From positions 42,714 through 106,713 of the forward strand of contig CANBWP010000006.1 in assembly GCA_947373185.1 (NCBI GenBank): a stretch of DNA of 64,000 nucleotides, written 5' to 3'. The notes under the pieces are model-generated. The model saw only the letters and a list, made by a program, of their open reading frames with translations. It did not search any database and was not told the DNA's origin. A program made the position numbers and the translations under genes. Position 1 is the first letter of the stretch. The number at the start of each line of letters is the position of its first letter. Positions 36,294-44,577 of the stretch are shown here, piece by piece. This stretch comes from Comamonadaceae bacterium. GTDB taxonomy: Bacteria > Pseudomonadota > Gammaproteobacteria > Burkholderiales > Burkholderiaceae_C.

Positions 36294-37594
36294 GCAGTTT
36301 CAGGCGTTTCAATGGCGTCAAGCGGCTGACGGTTGCCCGCTGTTCGCCTGCCGCGCGCCACATCGACGGGTAAGAGTAACAACCACCCGGCCACAAACAA
36401 TAGCGTTGTGGCTGCGATGGCCCAGCGTTGATTGCCGTTGGTGGCCCAAGTGATCAGCCCATAACCCAAGGGCCCCACGATGCTGGCCAAGCGAATGGCA
36501 AAGGTCCATAGACCAAAAAATTCAGCCAAGCGATGCGCAGGAATGAACAAACCGGCCATGGCCCGACCTGTAGACTGACTGGAGCCCATGCAGACGCCGG
36601 CCAATGCAGCGGCCCACCAAAACATGTCTTTGCTGGTGGTCAAAGCTGCCAGCACACAAGTGATGCTCCAACCGACCAAGGTGAGCGACAGCGCCAATTT
36701 GTGGCCCACGCGGTCTTGGGCATGACCAAAGACCAAGGAGCCCACCAGCGCGGCAATGTTCAAGACAAAAATCAGCACCATGGTTTCCTGGGGCTGAAAG
36801 CCGATGACTTGTTCGGCATAGATGGCCGCCAGCGTGATGGCCACAGCCACACCACCTTGATAAGCCACGGCACACACCATGAGTTGCATGAAATCTGGGT
36901 AGGCTTTGGCTTCTCGAAAGGTTTGCTTCAATTGTTGCCACTGGCTTGGCAAGCGCGTTCTGGCCAACTGTGGTTGGGCATGCTCTTTCATGAGTGCAAA
37001 GGTGACGCCGGCCGCAAGCGCATAAATCAGTGCAGTGACCCACATGGTCACAGGCACAAAGTCGCCAGCGGTCTGACCTTGTGCCTGCGCCCAAAGCACA
37101 TAGGCCAAACAAATCCCCAAAGTCAGCATGCCGCCCAAATAACCCCAGGCCCAACCCCAAGCGCTGATGCGGCCCATGGCCTCCGGCTTGGCCAGTTCGG
37201 GCAAAAAGGCTGCCGTGAGCGACTCACCGTAGGAATAAAAGGTGTTGGAGACCACAATGCCCAGCATGGCCAAGACCACCTGCCCTGGCCCGACCCATGC
37301 CAGTGCTGCGGTGCTGACCACGCAGGCTGCTGTGACGAACATCAGCAGTTTTTTCTTGGCCGCATGCCGATCGGCCCACTCACCCAAAGCAGGCATGGTG
37401 AGCATCACTATGGCATAGGAAAAGCTCAGCGCACTGGTCCAGGCCAAAGTGGCCCACTCGGCTTGGTTGGCCACCGCCCCGACAAAATAAGCGGCAAAGA
37501 CCGCAGTGATGACGACCGTGGTGTAGCCAGAATTGGCAAAGTCGTACATGGCCCAGCCAAAGACCTCTTTGCGCTTGACACCGGGATTGAGCAT
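36290..37594 (-). CDS. MFS transporter of the UMF1/Atg22 type
   Basis: A 434-residue protein with about 12 helices. The N-terminal KRKEVFGWAMYDFANSGYTTVVITAVFAAYF is the hallmark of the UMF1/Atg22-like group, followed by WADRHAAKKKLLMFVTAACV (the MFS loop 2-3) and TFYSYGESLTAAFLPELA. The vacuolar Atg22 of yeast exports amino acids; bacterial substrates are unknown. The minus-strand unit is tRNA-Leu, conserved hypothetical, this gene, and YgjP-like protein. Confidence 0.88.
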   Translation of the reverse strand: MLNPGVKRKEVFGWAMYDFANSGYTTVVITAVFAAYFVGAVANQAEWATLAWTSALSFSYAIVMLTMPALGEWADRHAAKKKLLMFVTAACVVSTAALAWVGPGQVVLAMLGIVVSNTFYSYGESLTAAFLPELAKPEAMGRISAWGWAWGYLGGMLTLGICLAYVLWAQAQGQTAGDFVPVTMWVTALIYALAAGVTFALMKEHAQPQLARTRLPSQWQQLKQTFREAKAYPDFMQLMVCAVAYQGGVAVAITLAAIYAEQVIGFQPQETMVLIFVLNIAALVGSLVFGHAQDRVGHKLALSLTLVGWSITCVLAALTTSKDMFWWAAALAGVCMGSSQSTGRAMAGLFIPAHRLAEFFGLWTFAIRLASIVGPLGYGLITWATNGNQRWAIAATTLLFVAGWLLLLPVDVARGRRTAGNRQPLDAIETPETA

Positions 37595-37671
37595 GACGTG
37601 GGTCCCGCTTCAGTCGTGTTGGAATCGGGGTGAAATCTGGGTGAAATCGGGGTGGAGAAGTGCCTGCGCAA

Positions 37672-38310
37672 TCAGTGGAGATGGCGAGGACGGCGTCCAC
37701 CACCGTGGCCACCTTGGGGCCCGCCATTGCTGCCATTGCCACCACGGGGGGGCTTGCCCAGCTCTAATGAGCTGACCAAATTGTCAAAGCGTTCTGAAAA
37801 AAGCTTGTCGATTTCATGCACCACGCCGCCTAATTCAGCCCCATCAAAGTGGCGCTCCATGAGGCCCACAACGTCTTGCACCAACAAATCGCGCTGGGCT
37901 TGCATGATGGCCGCAGGATCTGGACCCACAAACAAAATGACAAAATCATCTCGCGAGTCAGTACCACGGGACTCGTCTTCATCGTCAAATTCGGTGTCGT
38001 AAAAGGTCACTTCCAGCTGAGCACCGGCCGCCGAAATTTCGTTCAGGTTCATGCACAGATCGTCTAGGACCTGTCTGAAATCATCATTGCCACGAACCGT
38101 CCAGCACATTTGAAGTTTGTGATCGGCCGCCTCAAAACGGATGCCGGCTTCTTCCTCGTAAAGGCTTTGAGCGCCATCGGTCAGAGACCGGGCACCTGCA
38201 TATTTCCAGAGGGGTTTGACTGCTTCTTGCAGCCCTTTGAAGTCCACTTCCTCGCGCAAGGGCACTTCACCATGAACATGTATTTCAAAGGGTGTGCTGA
38301 AGGATGTCAT
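37672..38310 (-). CDS. Conserved hypothetical protein with Gly/His-rich tail
   Basis: A 212-residue protein I do not recognise with certainty; it looks like a Burkholderiales-specific family. The body (residues 1-180) is soluble and acidic, with LMERHFDGAELGGVVHEIDKLFSERFDNLVSSLE as a probable helical segment. The C-terminal 27 residues are low-complexity and basic: GGNGSNGG, GGHGGGRRPRHLH. Such a tail can bind metal or RNA, but that is inference. There is no signal peptide or membrane segment. It is 20 bases from tRNA-Leu(UAA) and 77 bases before the UMF1-type gene, all on the minus strand. Confidence 0.75.
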   Translation of the reverse strand: MTSFSTPFEIHVHGEVPLREEVDFKGLQEAVKPLWKYAGARSLTDGAQSLYEEEAGIRFEAADHKLQMCWTVRGNDDFRQVLDDLCMNLNEISAAGAQLEVTFYDTEFDDEDESRGTDSRDDFVILFVGPDPAAIMQAQRDLLVQDVVGLMERHFDGAELGGVVHEIDKLFSERFDNLVSSLELGKPPRGGNGSNGGPQGGHGGGRRPRHLH

Positions 38311-38330
38311 GTCAATCTACTCAAGGTCAG

Positions 38331-38423
38331 TGGTGCCCCGGGCCGGAATCGAACCGGCACGCCCGCTATGAACGAAGCGGCGGATTTTAAGTCCGATGTG
38401 TCTACCAATTTCACCACCGGGGC
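38331..38423 (-). tRNA. tRNA-Leu (UAA)
   Basis: A 93-base class II tRNA on the minus strand: acceptor GCCCCGG/CCGGGGC, D-arm GGTGAAATTGGTAGACAC, anticodon loop CTTAAAA with anticodon TAA, long variable arm CGCTTCGTTCATAGCG, T-arm GCCGGTTCGATTCCGGC and encoded CCA. Confidence 0.97.
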
Positions 38424-38465
38424 TGAAGCTCTATTGTGCCTTTAAGTTGCACTTTTTTGACATTA

Positions 38466-38488
38466 AAAAGCCCTCTGTTGAGGGCTTT
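38466..38488 (-). terminator. Intrinsic terminator after the 56-residue ORF
   Basis: Stem AAAGCCCTC/GAGGGCTTT with loop TGTT. On the minus strand it is followed by TTTTT and lies 45 bases after the small gene, before tRNA-Leu. Confidence 0.75.
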
Positions 38489-38532
38489 ATTGAGGCTGGG
38501 CGCAAGCGCCCTCGCTCAAGAAGGTGCCGGAA

Positions 38533-38703
38533 TTAACCGCCCTTTTTAGCGCGCTTGCCAGGGTTCTTTTTGCTGCGAGTGGCAACACCGCGCTCCAAGC
38601 TGACGCGTTGACCGCGGCCGCTGGTGGGCAATGTGACGCCAGGCAGTGGTGTCAAGGGAGGTGTGAATTTACGGTCAGCTTCGGTAACGATCTTATTGCC
38701 CAT
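38533..38703 (-). CDS. Small basic protein (56 residues), function unknown
   Basis: A complete small ORF starting MGNKIVTEADRKFTPP and ending RSKKNPGKRAKKGG. A GGAG Shine-Dalgarno sequence lies nine bases before its ATG and a clean terminator follows, so it has all parts of a real gene. Composition is strongly basic: about 15 of 56 residues are Lys or Arg, concentrated in the C-terminal third, with a central TPPLTPLPGVTLPTSGRGQRVSLERG that is Pro/Gly/Thr rich. This resembles a ribosome- or nucleic-acid-associated peptide, but I cannot name a family. It is divergent from the livK-like gene and upstream of tRNA-Leu(UAA). Confidence 0.75.
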   Translation of the reverse strand: MGNKIVTEADRKFTPPLTPLPGVTLPTSGRGQRVSLERGVATRSKKNPGKRAKKGG

Positions 38704-38831
38704 CAATGGCTCCAGGAAAAAAAGTTCAAGGCGGTATTAAGCCACAAATATGGCCCCCCTTTTGTGAATGAGGCTTTAAGTCAACAATTTGCATGCGTCT
38801 GACAATGCCACACCGTTCAAAAGCGAAGGTC

Positions 38832-38971
38832 ATCTCCAAAGGGTGCCGTACGTAATTTCCGCATACAAGAACAAGGGTTAACGCTAGAGAATACCGTCAG
38901 TCGCCTCAAACATAATGATTTGCATTGCTCACCGACTGAGCGATATTCAAAACGCATAACCCTTTGGAGAT
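38832..38971 (+). repeat. Long-range inverted repeat over the livK ribosome binding site
   Basis: ATCTCCAAAGGGT at 38832-38844 is the exact reverse complement of ACCCTTTGGAGAT at 38959-38971. The downstream arm contains the GGAG that lies eight bases before the livK ATG. The 114-base spacer contains AT-rich promoter-like sequence, so whether both arms are transcribed is not known. Confidence 0.7.
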
Positions 38972-38977
38972 TGATTC

Positions 38978-40207
38978 ATGAACCGTCGAATTCACTTAAG
39001 CGTGCTGGCCAGCTTGATGTTGGCCACAGGTTTCGCCTTTGCTGCGGACCCTATCAAATTGGGCGTCTCTGGCCCCTTCACAGGCGGCTCCTCGTCGATG
39101 GGCGTGAGCATGCGCGACGGCGTGCGTTTGGCCACCGATGAAATCAACAAGGCTGGCGGCGTTTTGGGCCGCAAATTGCAATTGATTGAGCGCGATGACG
39201 AAGCCAAAAATGAGCGCGGCGTGCAAATTGCGCAAGAGCTGATCAACAAAGAAAAAGTGATTGCCACTTTGGGTTTCATCAACACAGGTGTGGCATTGGC
39301 TTCCCAGCGTTTCTACCAAGAAGCCAAGATTCCCGTCATGAACAATGTGGCCACAGGCTCCATCGTGACCCAGCAATTCAAAGCGCCCGAGTTTCCAGAC
39401 AACTACATCTTTCGCAATGCTGCGCACGACAGCATTCAAGCGCCCATGATTGTGGAAGAAGCCATCACACGTCGCGGCTTTAAGAAAGTCGCCATCTTGG
39501 CCGACTCGACCAACTACGGCCAGTTGGGCCGCGAAGACTTGGAGCGCGCACTGGGCACCAAAAATGTGAAGCCCGTTGCCGTTGAGAAATTCAACATCAA
39601 AGACGTGGACATGACGCCTCAGTTGTTGAAAGCCAAAGAAGCCGGTGCTGAAGCCATCTTGACATACGCGATTGGCCCTGAATTGGCACAAATTGCCAAC
39701 GGCATGACCAAGTTGGGTTGGAAAGTGCCCATGATTGGCAGCTGGACCTTGTCCATGGCCAACTACATTGACAATGCAGGCCCTGGCGGTGAAGGTGCGC
39801 GCATGCCCCAAACCTTCATTCAAGAACCCAACACCATCAAGCGCAAAGCCTTCATTGACGCTTACTTGAAAACTTTCAAACCTAAAAACAACCGCATCGA
39901 TTCCCCCGTGTCGGCTGCACAAGGTTACGACTCTGTTTACTTGCTCGCCGCTGCGATCAAGCAAGCAGGCAGCACAGACGGCGTGAAGATTCGCGAAGCT
40001 TTGGAAAGCTTGCAAACCAAAGTGGAAGGCGTCGTCACAACGTATGACAAGCCCTTCACGAAAGACGATCACGAAGCGATCACAGCCAACATTCCAATCT
40101 TTGGTGAAGTCAAAGGCAGCCGCGTGGTTTACGCCTATGAAGAAGACCAAAAGAAGGGTTCTGACCTTCGCTTGAAAGACGCTAAAAAAGCGCCTGCTAA
40201 GAAGTAA
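38978..40207 (+). CDS. HAAT ABC transporter periplasmic binding protein (LivK-like)
   Basis: A 409-residue periplasmic type-I binding protein. Signal peptide 1-22 (MNRRIHLSVLASLMLATGFAFA, cleavage before ADPIKLG). The ligand-binding core has IKLGVSGPFTGGSSSMGVSMRDGVRLATDEINKAGGVLGRKLQLIERDDEAK and KVAILADSTNYGQLGREDLE, typical of the Peripla_BP_6 family. The ligand is unknown; branched-chain amino acids, amides or aromatic acids are possible. First gene of a complete importer operon; a terminator separates it from the permease genes so that the binding protein is likely made in excess. Confidence 0.92.
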   Translation: MNRRIHLSVLASLMLATGFAFAADPIKLGVSGPFTGGSSSMGVSMRDGVRLATDEINKAGGVLGRKLQLIERDDEAKNERGVQIAQELINKEKVIATLGFINTGVALASQRFYQEAKIPVMNNVATGSIVTQQFKAPEFPDNYIFRNAAHDSIQAPMIVEEAITRRGFKKVAILADSTNYGQLGREDLERALGTKNVKPVAVEKFNIKDVDMTPQLLKAKEAGAEAILTYAIGPELAQIANGMTKLGWKVPMIGSWTLSMANYIDNAGPGGEGARMPQTFIQEPNTIKRKAFIDAYLKTFKPKNNRIDSPVSAAQGYDSVYLLAAAIKQAGSTDGVKIREALESLQTKVEGVVTTYDKPFTKDDHEAITANIPIFGEVKGSRVVYAYEEDQKKGSDLRLKDAKKAPAKK

Positions 40208-40223
40208 GTTTCTCCCATGACAG

Positions 40224-40257
40224 CACCGTACTTGCTGACGCAAGTACGGTGTTTTTT
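40224..40257 (+). terminator. Intrinsic terminator between livK and livH
   Basis: A perfect 12-base stem CACCGTACTTGC/GCAAGTACGGTG with loop TGAC, followed by six T. It lies inside the operon, 16 bases after the binding-protein stop. Confidence 0.85.
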
Positions 40258-40298
40258 ATAACGCTTCGGCTTTTGAAGCTTTACTTGAGTTCATCCGT

Positions 40299-41177
40299 AT
40301 GGAAATTTTCCTGCAACTGATCTATAGCGGCATTGCACTGGGCATGATCTATGCCGTCATTGCCTTCGGTTACCAACTGACCTTCGCCACCTCCGACACC
40401 TTGAACTTTGGTCAAGGGGAAGCCCTCATGCTGGGCGCTTTGGTGGGCTTGACCTTGGTCGATCGTTTGGGCCTGAACTATTGGTTGGCACTGCCCATTG
40501 TGGGTCTGTTTGGCCTGGCGCAAGGCGCCTTGGTGGAACGCATTGGCGTTCGACCTGCCATCAAAATCAAGAGCGAGTTTGGTTGGATCATGTCCACCAT
40601 TGCGCTGGGCATCATATTTAAGAATGTGGCCGAAAACATTTGGGGCCGTGACGATTTGCGATTCCCATCTCCCTTGCCAGAAGCGCCTATCAAATTGTTG
40701 GGCGCCAATGTGCTGCCCATGGAGTTGCTGGTAATTGCAGGCGCTGTGATCATGATGCTGGCAGTTGAGTTTTTCAACCGCAAAACCATTTACGGCAAAG
40801 CCGTGGTGGCCACCTTCAACGACCGCGACGCCGCCAAATTGATGGGCATCAACACGGGTTTGGTCATCACCTTTTCATATGCACTGTCTTCTCTGACTGC
40901 CTCGTTTGCTGGCGTTCTCATTGCGCCTCTCACACTGACAGGCGCCACCATGGGTGCGGTGCTGGGCTTGAAAGCTTTTGCGGTGGCCATCATTGGTGGC
41001 CTCACCAGCGGCATGGGCATCATTGTGGGCGGCATCATTTTGGGCATTGCAGAAACCACCACCGGCTTTTACATCAGCACAGGCTACAAGGACGTGCCCG
41101 GCTTGGTGCTGCTGCTGTTTGTCTTGGCCATCAAACCCGCTGGTTTGTTTGGTAAATCTGCCATCAAGAAAGTTTGA
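40299..41177 (+). CDS. HAAT ABC transporter permease (LivH-like)
   Basis: A 292-residue polytopic inner-membrane protein of eight or so helices. LivH motifs: YSGIALGMIYAVIAFGYQLTFATSDTLNFGQGEALMLGALVG and the cytoplasmic coupling segment TFNDRDAAKLMGINTG, then LGLKAFAVAIIGGLTSGMGIIVGGIILGIAETT. The start MEIFLQLIY follows 41 bases after the terminator. Pairs with the LivM part of the next gene. Confidence 0.92.
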   Translation: MEIFLQLIYSGIALGMIYAVIAFGYQLTFATSDTLNFGQGEALMLGALVGLTLVDRLGLNYWLALPIVGLFGLAQGALVERIGVRPAIKIKSEFGWIMSTIALGIIFKNVAENIWGRDDLRFPSPLPEAPIKLLGANVLPMELLVIAGAVIMMLAVEFFNRKTIYGKAVVATFNDRDAAKLMGINTGLVITFSYALSSLTASFAGVLIAPLTLTGATMGAVLGLKAFAVAIIGGLTSGMGIIVGGIILGIAETTTGFYISTGYKDVPGLVLLLFVLAIKPAGLFGKSAIKKV

Positions 41178-41179
41178 GC

Positions 41180-43105
41180 ATGAACCGGAAATACGCTCTA
41201 GCCGCCATCATTGGCTTTATCGCACTGTGCTTGGTGCCCATCTTCACCAACAACCCTTACTACATTCACTTGGTTGAAACCATCATGATCTATGCGATCT
41301 TGTTGTTTGGTTTGGACATTGTGGTGGGCTATACCGGCCAAGTCTCACTGGGCCATGCGGGTTTGTTTGGCATTGGTGCCTACACAGCTGGCGTGCTCTT
41401 CTTGAAAGTTGGCGCGCCGTTCTGGGTCATCGTGCCCGCCAGCATTGCTGTCACGGCTTTGTTTGGCGCCATTTTGGCCCTGCCCGCTTTGCGCGTGTCG
41501 GGCCCCTACTTGGCCATGGTGACCTTGGCCTTTGGCACCATCATTCAAATCTTGATCAATGAGATGACCTTCCTCACCGAAGGCCCGATGGGTTTGAAGA
41601 TTCCCAAGCCCACTGTCCTGGGCTACAAGTTCAACGAAGAAAGTTTTTACTGGGTGGTCTGCGTCATGCTGGCCCTGTCTTTGTTGGTGGTTCACCGTGT
41701 CTTGCGCTCTCAATTGGGCCGCGCCTTTGAAGCCTTGCGTGGCAGCCCTGTGGCATCCGACTGCATGGGCGTCTCGGTCTACCGTTACAAAGTCTATGCT
41801 TTCGTGATCAGCGCCGGCTTTGCAGGTTTGGCGGGTTGCTTGTATGCCTATTCTGAGCAATACATTTCTCCCAACACCTACAACAACGAGCTGACAGTGA
41901 TGTTCTTGTTGGCCATCATCATGGGCGGCCGCAAAACTCGCGTGGGCGCCATGTTGGGTGCCACCATCATTGTGCTCTTGCCCAAATTGCTGGACGACCT
42001 TGAGGCCTTCAGGGTTGTGGCTTCGACCTTGGCCGTGCTCATGACTTTGGGTGCGGGCATTGCCGTGGCCAAAGGCCGTACCAGCTTGAGCGCCATGACT
42101 GCTCCCGTGTTGGGCACCATTGCACTGGCGGCCTTCTCGTTCTGGTTGGACAACATCACCGATTGGCGCTTGTCCATTTTTGGCCTCATGATTTTGTTCG
42201 TGGTGTATTACTTGCAAGACGGCATTGTGGGTTTTGCCCGCCATTTGCTCGGCCGCAGCAGCCATGCGGACACCGCAGTGGCCCTGAAAGAAGACAACCC
42301 CGAACAAGACGCGCTGATTCAAACCAGCGGCACGCATCAGGAAAATCTGATTGTGGCCAAACAAGTCCTGATGCAATTTGGCGGCCTCAAAGCCATCAAC
42401 TTGGTAGACCTGACCATTCGAAAAGGCACCATTCATGGCCTGATCGGCCCCAACGGGTCGGGCAAGAGCACCATGATGAATGTGCTGACCGGCATTTACA
42501 CGCCCACGGCCGGCAGCATCGAGTTTGACGGACGCTCTGTGATTGGTCGCACCTCATCCGACATCGCCTTGTCTGGCATTGCTCGGACTTTCCAAAACGT
42601 GCAGTTGTTTGGCGAAATGACCGCCTTGCAAAACGTGCAAGTGGGTTTGCACCACACTTTCAACAGCAACTTGCTGGATGTGGCCTTGCACACGCAACGC
42701 TTCACCAGCGAAGAACATGCCGCCACAGAGCGCGCATTGGGTCTGCTGCGTTTTGTGGGCCTGCTCGACTTGGCCAACGAAGAAGCTCGCAACCTGCCCT
42801 ACGGCAAACAACGTTTGCTTGAAATTGCCCGCGCTTTGGCGCTCGACCCACAACTCTTGTTGTTGGATGAACCTGCTGCGGGCTTGACCGCGCCGGACAT
42901 CAAAGAGTTGATTTCCATCATTCGAAAAATCCGCGATCACGGCATCACTGTGATTTTGATCGAGCACCACATGGACGTGGTCATGGGCGTTTGCGACACT
43001 GTTTCTGTTCTGGACTTTGGTCAGAAAATTGCGGAAGGTCGCCCCGCCGAAGTTCAAGCCAACGAGAAGGTGATTGAAGCCTATCTTGGCGGCACAGCGG
43101 CTTAA
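41180..43105 (+). CDS. Fused LivM permease - LivG ATPase
   Basis: A 641-residue fusion. Residues 1-about 350 are a LivM-type permease with about ten helices (LDIVVGYTGQVSLGHAGLFGIGAYTAGVL, LAFGTIIQILINEMTFLTEGPMGLKIP). A hydrophilic linker (about 360-395) leads into a LivG-type ATPase: Walker A GPNGSGKSTMMN, ALSGIARTFQNVQLFGEMTALQNV, signature LPYGKQRLLEIARALA, Walker B LLLLDEPAAGLTAPD and H-loop LIEHHMDVVMGVCD. All catalytic residues are intact. Start ATG at MNRKYALAA, two bases after the livH stop; a TTG two codons earlier is possible. Each fused chain ties one TM domain to one ATPase. Confidence 0.92.
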   Translation: MNRKYALAAIIGFIALCLVPIFTNNPYYIHLVETIMIYAILLFGLDIVVGYTGQVSLGHAGLFGIGAYTAGVLFLKVGAPFWVIVPASIAVTALFGAILALPALRVSGPYLAMVTLAFGTIIQILINEMTFLTEGPMGLKIPKPTVLGYKFNEESFYWVVCVMLALSLLVVHRVLRSQLGRAFEALRGSPVASDCMGVSVYRYKVYAFVISAGFAGLAGCLYAYSEQYISPNTYNNELTVMFLLAIIMGGRKTRVGAMLGATIIVLLPKLLDDLEAFRVVASTLAVLMTLGAGIAVAKGRTSLSAMTAPVLGTIALAAFSFWLDNITDWRLSIFGLMILFVVYYLQDGIVGFARHLLGRSSHADTAVALKEDNPEQDALIQTSGTHQENLIVAKQVLMQFGGLKAINLVDLTIRKGTIHGLIGPNGSGKSTMMNVLTGIYTPTAGSIEFDGRSVIGRTSSDIALSGIARTFQNVQLFGEMTALQNVQVGLHHTFNSNLLDVALHTQRFTSEEHAATERALGLLRFVGLLDLANEEARNLPYGKQRLLEIARALALDPQLLLLDEPAAGLTAPDIKELISIIRKIRDHGITVILIEHHMDVVMGVCDTVSVLDFGQKIAEGRPAEVQANEKVIEAYLGGTAA

Positions 43106-43123
43106 TTGCACGAGGAAGTTTCG

Positions 43124-43846
43124 ATGCTCAAAATTGACAATCTAGAAGCAGGCTACGGCAAGGTCCAAGTCCTGCACGGTATTTCCATTGAAGTTCCCAA
43201 GGGCAAAGTGGTCACCTTGATCGGCTCTAACGGTGCGGGTAAAACCACCACCATGCGCGCCATCTCCGGCATGATCAAACCCACAGCGGGTGAAATCACC
43301 CTCAATGGGCAACGCACCGATGGCATGGAGTCCTATCACATTGCCAAGTTGGGTTTGGCCCACTCGCCAGAAGGTCGACGTGTTTTCGCCACCATGTCCG
43401 TCACCGACAACTTGTTGCTGGGTGCCTTTCCAAGGCTCACAGGCAGCCGTCCCAAAGGAGATGTCCAAGGCGATCTGGCACGCGCCATGGATTTGTTTCC
43501 ACGCTTGAAAGAGCGACGCATGCAGTTGGCTGGCACATTGTCTGGCGGCGAACAACAAATGTTGGCCATGGCCCGTGCGGTGATGCTCAACCCCGAAGTG
43601 GTTTTATTGGACGAGCCCTCGATGGGCTTGGCACCCATTCTGGTGGAAGAGGTTTTCAAAATCATCAGCAACCTCAAAAGCCAAGGCGTGACAATGCTGT
43701 TGGTGGAGCAGTTTGCGGCGGCAGCCCTGAACGTGGCGGATTACGGCTATGTGCTGGAAAACGGCCGCATCTCGGTGCACGGTCCCGCTGAGCGCCTGAA
43801 AACTGACCCCGCCGTCAAAGCGGCGTATTTAGGCGGCGGTCACTGA
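43124..43846 (+). CDS. HAAT ABC transporter ATP-binding protein (LivF-like)
   Basis: A 240-residue ATPase completing the importer. Walker A is IGSNGAGKTTTMRAI, with LGLAHSPEGRRVFATMSVTDNLLLGAF, signature [15 protein letters not shown], Walker B VLLDEPSMGLAP and LLVEQFA. The ATG at MLKIDNLEAGYG is preceded by GAGGAAGT; an in-frame TTG six codons earlier is less likely. The gene lies 18 bases after the LivM-LivG fusion. Confidence 0.93.
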   Translation: MLKIDNLEAGYGKVQVLHGISIEVPKGKVVTLIGSNGAGKTTTMRAISGMIKPTAGEITLNGQRTDGMESYHIAKLGLAHSPEGRRVFATMSVTDNLLLGAFPRLTGSRPKGDVQGDLARAMDLFPRLKERRMQLAGTLSGGEQQMLAMARAVMLNPEVVLLDEPSMGLAPILVEEVFKIISNLKSQGVTMLLVEQFAAAALNVADYGYVLENGRISVHGPAERLKTDPAVKAAYLGGGH

Positions 43847-43967
43847 AACTTCGGAACATGCGCTCAGGCCAAGGTCTGAGCGCGCAGTTCAAACCCCACT
43901 TGCTGGCTTACGGCTTGATTCATCCGTGGTCATGGCATGGCCTCGTTCACACACCACAGGAGACAAC

Positions 43968-44549
43968 ATGGAAGCACAAGAAACCGCAGAGTTGATCGAG
44001 CAATCAGGCCACGGTGGCCACCAACAAAATCGCTCAGCCTTGACCATTTCCATTTTGGCCATGGTCTTGGCCATCGCCAGCCTGGGGGGCTCCAACGCCA
44101 TGAAAGAAGCCACCCAAGAAAACATATTGGCAGCCAACGCCTATGCGTTCTATCAAGCCAAAAACATTCGCCAAACCACCTACAAATTGGCAGCGACCGA
44201 TCTCGAGCTGCAATTGGCGCGCGAACCCAACATGAACGCCAACGCCAAAGCGATGTTCGAAAAGAAAATTGAGGACTACAAGAAAACGGCTGAACGTTAT
44301 GAGTCCGAGCCTGAGACCAAAGAAGGCAAAAAAGAACTCATGCTGCGCGCCAAAGAACACGAGGCCACGCGTGATCACGCGATGCGCCAAGACCCTTGGT
44401 TTGATTACGCAGAAGGCATGTTGCAAATTGCCATCGTGCTGCTGTCGGTGTCCATCGTCGCTTCAGTGCCGGCCCTTTACTGGGCCGGCTCTGTCTTGGG
44501 TGCGCTCGGATTTTTCAGCACCCTGAACGGGTACTTTTTGTTGTTCTGA
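43968..44549 (+). CDS. DUF4337-family membrane protein
   Basis: A 193-residue protein with the DUF4337 layout: an N-terminal helix (SALTISILAMVLAIASLGG at about 24-42) followed by the conserved GSNAMKEATQENILAANAYAFYQAKNIRQT, a charged coiled-coil segment (about 75-145), and two C-terminal helices (MLQIAIVLLSVSIVASVPALYWAGSVLGALGFFSTLNGYFLLF). The function is unknown. Start ATG (MEAQETAEL) follows AGGAG. It is flanked by a hairpin at 44551-44576. Confidence 0.87.
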   Translation: MEAQETAELIEQSGHGGHQQNRSALTISILAMVLAIASLGGSNAMKEATQENILAANAYAFYQAKNIRQTTYKLAATDLELQLAREPNMNANAKAMFEKKIEDYKKTAERYESEPETKEGKKELMLRAKEHEATRDHAMRQDPWFDYAEGMLQIAIVLLSVSIVASVPALYWAGSVLGALGFFSTLNGYFLLF

Positions 44550-44550
44550 A

Positions 44551-44576
44551 GATCAGGCCACGCGAGTGGCCTGATC
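44551..44576. terminator. Hairpin between convergent DUF4337 and VOC genes
   Basis: Perfect 11-base stem GATCAGGCCAC/GTGGCCTGATC with loop GCGA. The following T run is weak on the plus strand (CTTATTT), so it is an imperfect intrinsic terminator or stabilising stem. Confidence 0.6.
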
Positions 44577-44577
44577 C

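Noticed and set aside
38996..40243. A 415-codon frame on the minus strand opposite livK.
   Set aside because: Shadow of the LivK-like gene; the plus-strand protein has a signal peptide and family motifs, the minus frame has none.
43860..43883. Hairpin GCGCTCAG...CTGAGCGC after livF as a terminator.
   Set aside because: No T run follows on the plus strand, so intrinsic termination is not supported.
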